NCBI GenBank assembly: GCA_964023275.1
Contig: OZ029914.1
Location: forward strand, 32,681,351 to 32,745,350
Source: Norana najaformis
Lineage: Eukaryota; Annelida; Clitellata; Crassiclitellata; Hormogastridae
Direction of reading: 5' to 3'
DNA: 64,000 bases
The notes below the pieces were generated by a model. That model saw only the letters and a program-made list of their open reading frames with translations. It was not told where the DNA came from and did not search any database. This document shows positions 43,701 to 52,700 of this stretch, in pieces. The translations under genes and the position numbers were made by a program. Every line of letters begins with the position of its first letter. The stretch's first letter is position 1.

Positions 43701-46700
43701 AGATTTTGACAATGTTCAATTGCTGAAATTATGAATGACAGTAATAAAAAGTAATAAGACATCCTCCATCCTCTGCAGTTTGGTGTTAAGATGCGCTTCT
43801 CAAGTTTCCTGTTACTTCTATTTTAAAATGCAGGGCATCTATAGAAGTTGTTTTTCGTCGGACCCAGTGATTTAAATTGGTGCCATCTGTCAAAACAGGC
43901 ATCTGCAGAATAATCTGCTGCATATCAGAATAAAATGCCAATACATCCAAGTTCGTTAACGTAGTTGTAAGTACAGATAGAGAAAGAGACACAGAAAAAG
44001 GCAGGGAAAGAAAAAGAGGAAAAAAGCAGAGATAAATAGAGATAAAGAGCAGAAAAAATGAGTGGAAAAAATGAATTAGCACGTCAGCAGAGGAGACAAG
44101 GAGGTAGGGTTTAAGGGAGGGAGGAGAATGCTACTGTAAATGCAGAACAGAGTTACCTAAGCTTTGCAAGAAATGACACACTGGCTGTGGAAAAATGCTG
44201 CACTGTAGTACCGTGTGCCAAGAAGGGGAAAACGATTTCATCATGCAGCCTGACCTTTCCAGGTTAGGTCGTTTCAAAAAGAGGAGATAAATGACAGGCT
44301 TAGAACCTGCTGTTCGTTACTTCTCCTGCCCTTATCTTTCTCCTCATCTGCTCTTTCTCTTTTCACTCCTTTGGCTTTTCCTTTTGGTTGTGCTGGTGAG
44401 TGGGAACGAAACTGCGGAAGATTCATTGATCCTGTAGAGGTTGATTCTAGTCAGCTAGAAACAGGAAGCCAATTAATTTGAGGAGGGCAGATGCAGTAAG
44501 GCAACAGAGTGTCGAAACGACGGCTCCAAATGACCGTCGCTCTGTGTCCAGCAATGAATCATTCTCTGCGTCTCATGTTCAGCTGTGAGTGTCTTGCATC
44601 ATGCTTCCATTTGTCTGTCCATCCACTTGTTCCATCCATGAATCCACCCACTGTTTCCTTTCATCCATCCTTACATCCATCAATTCGTGCGTCATCCTTG
44701 GATGACGTCATGTTTGCGCTTCGGCGTGTTGTTGCCGACCCGTTTGTATTTGAATTTTCATCGGATTTTCGTCAACTTCGGGCGTTTTTTGCGTTTTCTG
44801 TTGGATTATACCTACGCTATCTAACTTGTGGATTACTACGGCTTGTTTGTTCTTGGGTTAACGAGCGTAAGTTATCTTAATTTTGTTTGAATTAAGTTGA
44901 CGATGATGGCCGCTCCTTCCCCCACTCCTCCGACTCGTGTGTACGCTTCCGCTGAGCTACTTACCTACAACCAACCCGCTCTCACCATTCGACGTTCCTT
45001 ACGTAAGACTCTATTCAAGCTTCATCTATGGCGACCGGCATCTTCACGGCCTGGATTATTGTCTCCCTCCTGCCAATCTCAGCCTACACCTCTGGACTCT
45101 GCTCCGTCGCCTACCTCTCGGCTGCCCTCAGACCTGGGTGGCAGTGATGGACTTAGACTTGGGACACTGAACGCTCGGTCACTGAGAAATAAGGTTATGG
45201 AGATCGCTAACTCTATCTCTCAGCATAATCTGGATATACTCGTCGTCACGGAGTCTTGGCACTCATCTTCCTCTGATGTTCCGGTTCGACGCGCTGCTCC
45301 TCCGGGCTACCTATTCCTCGACGCTCCTCGCCCGGTTGATCCCTCACGTGATTCGCATCCTCTTGCGCAAAATCGTGGTGGCATTGTAGTCTACCATCGA
45401 GAACATTTTCGGGTCAAAAAGATCCCTCTTCCTCTCCCTGTTTCCACGTTCGAAGCATTATGCCTCTCCTCCGCCACGACTCGTGGTCCAGTCACCTTTC
45501 TTGCCCTCTACCGGCCAGGCTGCTCTCCTGTTACATCGACCTTCTTCTGGAAGTCTTCGCCACCTTCAACTGCCAGCTAATCATAACCGGAGACCTGAAC
45601 ATTCACCTCGAGAACCCAGATCTTCCAGAGTCTGTCCGCTTCAACTATCTGCTTTTCCAATTTGGCTTCATTCAGCATGTCGCTGAATCTACTCATGTGC
45701 TGGGAGGCTGGCTTGATGTCATTATCACCCGTGATGACTGTAACATCTCAGATGTTATAGTAGAACCTCCAGCTCTCTCAGATCATGGACTTCTTCTATA
45801 CAAGGTTCCTTTTCTATGTACCCAGCCAACATACGCGCTTCGGCTTGTACGTGGTTGGAACAACTTGGACCGTGAGGCATTCCGTGCTGGTCTGAACAAT
45901 AGTCCTCTCTGCGGAGACCTCTCCTCCCTCGCTGGTCGCTCGTCTGAAGAGCTCTTTGCTCTCTTTCACTCTTCAGTTCGCCTCCTCATCGATCACCTCC
46001 TTCCGCTTCGTCCGCAGCGGGCCCGTCGGAGACCGTTAGCACCTTGGTTTGACCGATCCTGCCGTACTTTACGTCGTGATGTCAGGCGGCACGAGCGAAG
46101 GTATCGACGAACACGTGATCCTGCCGATCATCTCGACTGGATCCACCATCTTCGCTTAATGCACCGGGAGTTTCGAGCCAAAGAAATGGCATACTGGGAG
46201 TCATTGATTGAGCGGGAGAGGAGCAATCCACGTCGGCTCTGGTCTTCGCTCTCCGGTGTCCTCGGCCGTCCTACCGCTTCTAACTCTCCGGCCCAGCCTC
46301 CGTTCACAGCGAACGACTACGTCGACTACATGCGCGGGAAGATCAACTCGATCCGCCAATCCACTGATGGTTCTCCTCCTCCTTCCTTTCCTCGTACGTC
46401 ATCTAGGCTTTCGTGCTGGAAGCCTCTGCCTTTGGACGTCCTTCGTCGGCTCCTGCTGGAGTCACCTGCTAAGTCCTGTGAACTGGACTTATTACCACCA
46501 TTTTTAATCAAGGATTTTATAAATGACTTAATTCCGTTCTTACACTTGCTATGTAATACCTCCCTGGGTCAGGATTCACTCCCGGCTACTCACAAACGTG
46601 CTGTAGTCTTTCCCTCTCTCAAGCGCCAGGGTCTTGACCCCAATGATATCTCTAACTACCGACTTATCTCTAACCTTTCCTTCCTCTCTAAGCTTCTTGA

Positions 46701-49700
46701 AAGATGTGTGTCCGTCCAACTGGTTGGCTACCTTGACTCTAACTCCCTCATGCCTCCTCTTCAATCCGGATTTAGCAAGTTCCACTCTACTGAATCACTT
46801 ATTACACGTCTCCTGGCTGACGTCTTTGGAGCTTTTGACCGTGGACATGTTACTCTTGCCCTCTATGATGTTAGTGCTGCTTGTTCTCCTTCCCATGGGT
46901 GTTGCTGTCCATCAGTATGCAGACGACACTCAGGCCTTCGTTCATGGCCCAGCGGAAGCGGCTTCCTCTCTGGTTGAGAGTATTCTTGACGCAACATCTT
47001 CCCTTCGTCTCTGGATGTCCTCTAATCGCCTCCGACTGAACTCTGCTAAGACCCAGTTCATCTGGCTTGGTGGTCGTGCTCAGCTGGCAAAGATTGATTC
47101 ATCATCCTTACGCCAGAGGTTTCCGGACATTCTATTCTATTCCGAAGTACGTGATCTTGGGGTTGTTCTGGACCGGGAACTCTCCTTGACCGATCATGTT
47201 AACAGTGTCTCCCGCTCATGCTTTTACCACCTTCGTCAGCTTCGTACCATCCGCCGCTCCCTCTCCTTTCATGCCGTTACTACCCTAATTCATGCCCTTA
47301 TCTGCACCAGGGTGGACTTTGGTAACGCTATCTTTGCTGGACTCTCACTTGCCAATATTTCCAAGCTTCAATCTGTTCTCAATGCTTCTGCCCGTCTTAT
47401 TGGAGGCGTCCCCAGGTATGGCCATATAACTTCCTTTATACGGGAAACTCTGCACTGGCTTCCCATTCAGCAGCATATCCAGTTCAAGATCCTAACGCTT
47501 ATTCGTAATTGTCTCGTTGGCTCTGCTCCATCATATCTTAGGGACTTCTGCATTTCGGTCTCCTTGGTTCCAGGCCGTAGCACTCTCCGGTCGGCCTCCC
47601 TCGGACTTCTGACTGTCCCTCGTATGCGCACTGCTACAGCGCAGTCTAGAAGCTTTGCCTATGTTGGACCCAATAGCTGGAATCGCCTTTCCCGAGAGTT
47701 CCGACTAGTATTCCTCAGTTTGTCTCTTCCGCAGTTTCGCAAGCGCCTGAAGTCTGTATGATTTGCCAGTGGTCTCACTGGTTTGGGTCGTGAGCGCTTC
47801 TGATGAGTCTATTCTTGAAGTGGCGCTTTCACACCGCAGATGTGTACATCTACTACACACCGCAAACGTGTGCATCTACTACACACCGCAAACGTGTACA
47901 TCTACTACACACCGCAAACGTGTACATCTACACACCGCCAATGTGTACATCCACTACACACGCAAATGTGTACATCTACTAGACACCGCAAATGTGTACA
48001 TCTACTACACACCGCAAATGTGTACATCCACTACACACCGCAAATGTGTACATCTACTACACACCGCAAATGTGTACATCTACTACACACCGCAAATGTG
48101 TACATCTACTACACACCGCAAATGTGTACATCTACTACACACCGCAAATGTGTACATCTACTACACCGCAAATGTGTTCCTCGACTACACACCGCAAATG
48201 TGTACATCTACTACACACCACAAACGTGTACATCTACTACACACCGCCAATGTGTACATCGACAACACACCGCAAATGTGTACATCTACTACACACCGCA
48301 AATGTGTACATCGACAACACACCGCAAATGTGTACATCTACTACACACCTCAAATGTGTACATCTACTACACACCGCCAATGTGTACATCCACTACACAC
48401 CGCAAATGTGTGCATCGACAACACACCGCAAATGTGTACATCTACTACACACCGCAAATGTGTACATCTACTACACATCGTAAATGTGTACATCTACTAC
48501 ACCGCAAATGTGTTCCTCGACTACACACCGCAAATGTGTACATCTACTACACACCACAAACGTGTACATCTACTACACACCGCCAATGTGTACATCCACT
48601 ACACATCGCAAATGTGTACATCTGCTACAAACCGCAAATGTGTACATCTACTACACACCGCAAATGTGTACATCTACTACACACGCAAGAGTGTACATCT
48701 ACTACACACCGCAAATGTGTACATCCACTACGCACCGCAAATGTGTACATCTACTACACACCGCAAATGTGTACATCTACTACACACCGCAAATGTGTAC
48801 ATCTACTACACACCACAAACGTGTACATCTACTACACACCGCAAACGTGTACATCTACTACACATGGCAAATGTGTACATCTACTACACACCGCAAATAT
48901 GTACATCTACCACACACCGCAAACGTGTACATCCACTACACACCGCAAATGTGTACATCTACTACACCGCAAATGTGTACATCTACTACACACCGCAAAT
49001 GTGTTCATCTACTACACACCGCAAATGTGTACATGTATTACACACTGCAAATGTGTACATCTACTACACACCGCAAATGTGTACATCTACTGCACCCGGC
49101 AAATGTGTACATCGACAACACACCGCAAATGTGTACATCTACTACACACCGCAAATGTGTACATCTACTACACACCTCAAATGTGTACATCCACTACACA
49201 CCGCAAATGTGTACATCCACTACACACCGCAAATGTGTACATCCACTACACACCGCAAATGTGTACATCTACTACACACCGCAAATGTGTACATCTACTA
49301 CACACCGCAAATGTGTACATCTACTACACACCGCAAATGTGTACATCTACTACACACCGCAAATGTGTACATCTACTACACACCGCAAATGTGTACATCG
49401 ACAACACACCGCAAATGTGTACATCGACAACACACCGCAAATGTGTACATCTACTACACACCGCAAATGTGTACATCTACTACACACCGCAAATGTGTAC
49501 ATCGACAACACACCGCAAATGTGTACATCTACTACACACCGCAAATGTGTACATCCACTACACACCGCAAATGTGTACATCTACTACACACCGCAAATGT
49601 GTACATCGACAACACACCGCAAATGTGTACATCTACTACACACCGCAAATGTGTACATCTACTACACACCGCAAATGTGTACATCCACTACACACCGCAA

Positions 49701-52700
49701 ATGTGTACATCCACTACACACCGCAAATGTGTACATCTACTACACACCGCAAATGTGTACATCTACTACACACCGCAAATGTGTACATCTACTACACACC
49801 GCAAATGTGTACATCCACTACACACCGCAAATGTGTACATCTACTAGACACCGCAAATGTGTACATCCACTAGACACCGCAATTGTGTACATCCACTACA
49901 CACCGCAAATGTGTACATCTACTACACACCGCAAATGTGTACATCTACTACACACCGCAAATGTGTACATCGACAACACACCGCAAATGTGTACATCTAC
50001 TACACTCCGCAAATGTGTACATCCACTGCACACCGCAAATGTGTACATCGACAACACACCGCAAATGTGTACATCTACTACACACCGCAAATGTGTACAT
50101 CGACAACACACCGCAAATGTGTACATCTACTACACACCTCAAATGTGTACATCTACTACACACCGCCAATGTGTACATCCACTACACACCGCAAATGTGT
50201 GCATCGACAACACACCGCAAATGTGTACATCTACTACACACCGCAAATGTGTACATCTACTACACATCGTAAATGTGTACATCTACTACACCGCAAATGT
50301 GTTCCTCGACTACACACCGCAAATGTGTACATCTACTACACACCACAAACGTGTACATCTACTACACACCGCCAATGTGTACATCCACTACACATCGCAA
50401 ATGTGTACATCTGCTACACACCGCAAATGTGTACATCTACTACACACCGCAAATGTGTACATCTACTACACACGCAAGAGTGTACATCTACTACACACCG
50501 CAAATGTGTACATCCACTACGCACCGCAAATGTGTACATCTACTACACACCGCAAATGTGTACATCTACTACACACCGCAAATGTGTACATCTACTACAC
50601 ACCGCAAACGTGTACATCTACTACACACCGCAAACGTGTACATCTACTACACATGGCAAATGTGTACATCTACTACACACCGCAAATATGTACATCTACC
50701 ACACACCGCAAACGTGTACATCCACTACACACCGCAAATGTGTACATCTACTACACCGCAAATGTGTACATCTACTACACACCGCAAATGTGTTCATCTA
50801 CTACACACCGCAAATGTGTACATGTATTACACACTGCAAATGTGTACATCTACTACACACCGCAAATGTGTACATCTACTGCACCCGGCAAATGTGTACA
50901 TTTACTACATTTGTAGTCTTTCCCTCTCTCAAGCGCCAGGGACTTGACCCCATTGATATCTCTAACTACCGACCTATCTCTACCCTTTCCTTCCTCTCTA
51001 AGCTTCTTGAAAGATGTGTGTCCGTCCAACTGGTCGACTACCTTGACTCTAACTCCCTCATGCCTCCTCTTCAGTCCGGATTTAGCAAGTTCCACTCTAC
51101 TGAATCACTTATTACACGTCTCCTGGCTGACGTCTTTGGAGCTTTTGACCGTGGACATGTTACTCTTCTTGCCCTCTATGATGTTAGTGCTGCTTTTGAC
51201 ACTGTGGATCACTCTATTCTTTTGGAGCGTCTAGAAAAATCTTTTGGCACCCTTCTTTGGTTTCAGTCATTCCTCTCAGACTGCTCTCATTCTGTTATCT
51301 TTGGGCCTACACGTTCCGCCTGGTCCGTTATACCTTTTGGCCTTCCTCAGGGTTCTGTTCTGGCCCCTCTCCTCTACATTCTGTACACTGCCGACCTGGC
51401 ACGGGTTCTCCTTCCCATGGGTGTTGCTGTCCATCAGTATGCAGGCGACACTCAGGCCTTCGTTCATGGCCCAGCGGAAGCGGCTTCCTCTCTGATTGAG
51501 AGTATTCTTGACGCAACATCTGCCCTTGGTCTCTGGATGTCCTCCAATCGCCTCCGACTGAACTCTGCTAAGACCCAGTTCATCTGGCTTAGTGGTCGTG
51601 CTCAGCTGGCAAAGATTGATTCATCATCCTTACGCCAGAGGTTTCCGGACATTCTATTCTGTTCCGAAGTACGTGATCTTGGGGTTGTTCTGGACCGGGA
51701 ACTCTCCTTGACCGATCATGTTAACAGTGTTTCCCACGCATGCTTTTACCACCTTCGTCAGCTTCGTACCATCCGCCGCTCCCTCTCCTTTCATGCCGTT
51801 ACTACTCTAATTCATGCCCTTATCTGCACCAGGGTGGACTTTGGTAACGCTATCTTTGCTGGACTCTCACTTGCCAATATTTCCAAGCTTCAATCTGTTC
51901 TCAATGCTTCTGCCCGTCTCATTGGAGGCGTCCCCAGGTATGGCCATATAACTTCCTTTATACGGGACACTCTACACTGGCTTCCCGTTCAGCAGCATAT
52001 CCAGTTCAAGATCCTAACGCTTATTCGTAATTGTCTCGTTGGCTCTGCTCCACCATATCTTAGGGACTTCTGCATTTCGGTCTCCTTGGTTCCAGGCCAT
52101 AGCACTCTCCGGTCGGCCTCCCTTGGACTTCTGACTGTCCCTCGTATGCGCACTGCTACAGCGCAGTCTAGAAGCTTTGCCTATGTTGGACCCAATAGCT
52201 GGAATCGCCTTTCCCGAGAGTTCCGACTAGTATTCCTCAGTTTGTCTCTTCCACAGTTTCGCAAGCGCCTGAAGTCTGTATGATTTGCCAGTGGTCTCAC
52301 TGGTTTGGGTCGTGAGCGCTTCTGATGAGTCTATTCTTGAAGTGGCGCTTTATAAATGTCAGATTGCAATTACAATTACAATCCATCCATCCCCTTCTTT
52401 GTCTGTCCATCCATCCATCCACTCCATATTTCCACCACCCTCCAATCCATCAACCTATCGACTTGTTTAAGCCATTTGCCCATTTTCTCATCTGGATCCA
52501 TTATCTGTCTTGTCTCCATTGCACAATGCTAACACAACCACTCATCCACTGATCCTTCATTGCTTCTATCTATTTTTCATTTGCCTATCAAGTTCAGCGG
52601 ATCCATTCATTCATCCACGCATATATCCAAGCAGCCAGATCATCTGTCCAGCAGTCCATTCAACCCTCGGTACATCCAGCTACCCATCCCAGCCACCATT

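Larger units (their letters stand above)
44700..47829 (+). mobile_element. CR1/L2-type LINE, near-complete ORF2 unit, copy 1
   Basis: The ORF2-like region starts at ATG 44903 after a CpG-rich 5' stretch. It encodes an apurinic endonuclease (LGTLNARSLRNK, VVTESW, IITGDLNIHL, SDHGLLLYKV), a linker, then a reverse transcriptase (VVFPSLKRQGLDP, NYRLISNLSFLSKLLERCV, QSGFSKFHSTES, YADDTQAF, FYHLRQLRTIRRSLS, HALICTRVDFGNA) ending at 47761. Two lesions inactivate it. A short deletion near 45538-45552 breaks the endonuclease frame. A deletion at about 46882 (209 bases relative to copy 2) removes the RT palm from motif A (FDTVDH) to the LPQGSVLAPLL block. The 3' end stops at GCGCTTT, just before the expected ATTACA tail, and abuts the minisatellite. 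Confidence 0.93.
47830..50911 (+). repeat. 26 bp minisatellite, about 118 units (3.08 kb)
   Basis: Tandem units of 26 bases; the most frequent version is CTACTACACACCGC joined to AAATGTGTACAT. Common variants are CCACTA, CGACAA, CGCCAAT and CACAAACG, plus a few units shortened by 2 bases (ACTACACCGC). Each unit can fold as a 6 bp stem, TACACA/TGTGTA, around a CCGCAAA loop. Because 26 is not divisible by 3 and the unit lacks stops in any + frame, all three frames are open over long stretches and encode a 26-residue peptide repeat (NVYIYYTPQMCTSTTHRKCV type). An internal block of about 0.8 kb is duplicated at an offset of 1789 bases. It sits between LINE copy 1, which ends at GCGCTTT, and 5'-truncated LINE copy 2. 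Confidence 0.97.

Noticed and set aside
47830-50911. Possible CRISPR-like array because of regular direct repeats
   Set aside because: Units are contiguous with no unique spacers, in a eukaryotic intron flanked by LINEs. It is a minisatellite.
47763-50916. Several 130-810 codon open frames (all + frames, and some - frames) in the 26 bp array
   Set aside because: A stop-free 26 bp unit necessarily opens all three frames. Peptides are pure repeats with no independent start, signal peptide or non-repeat domain.
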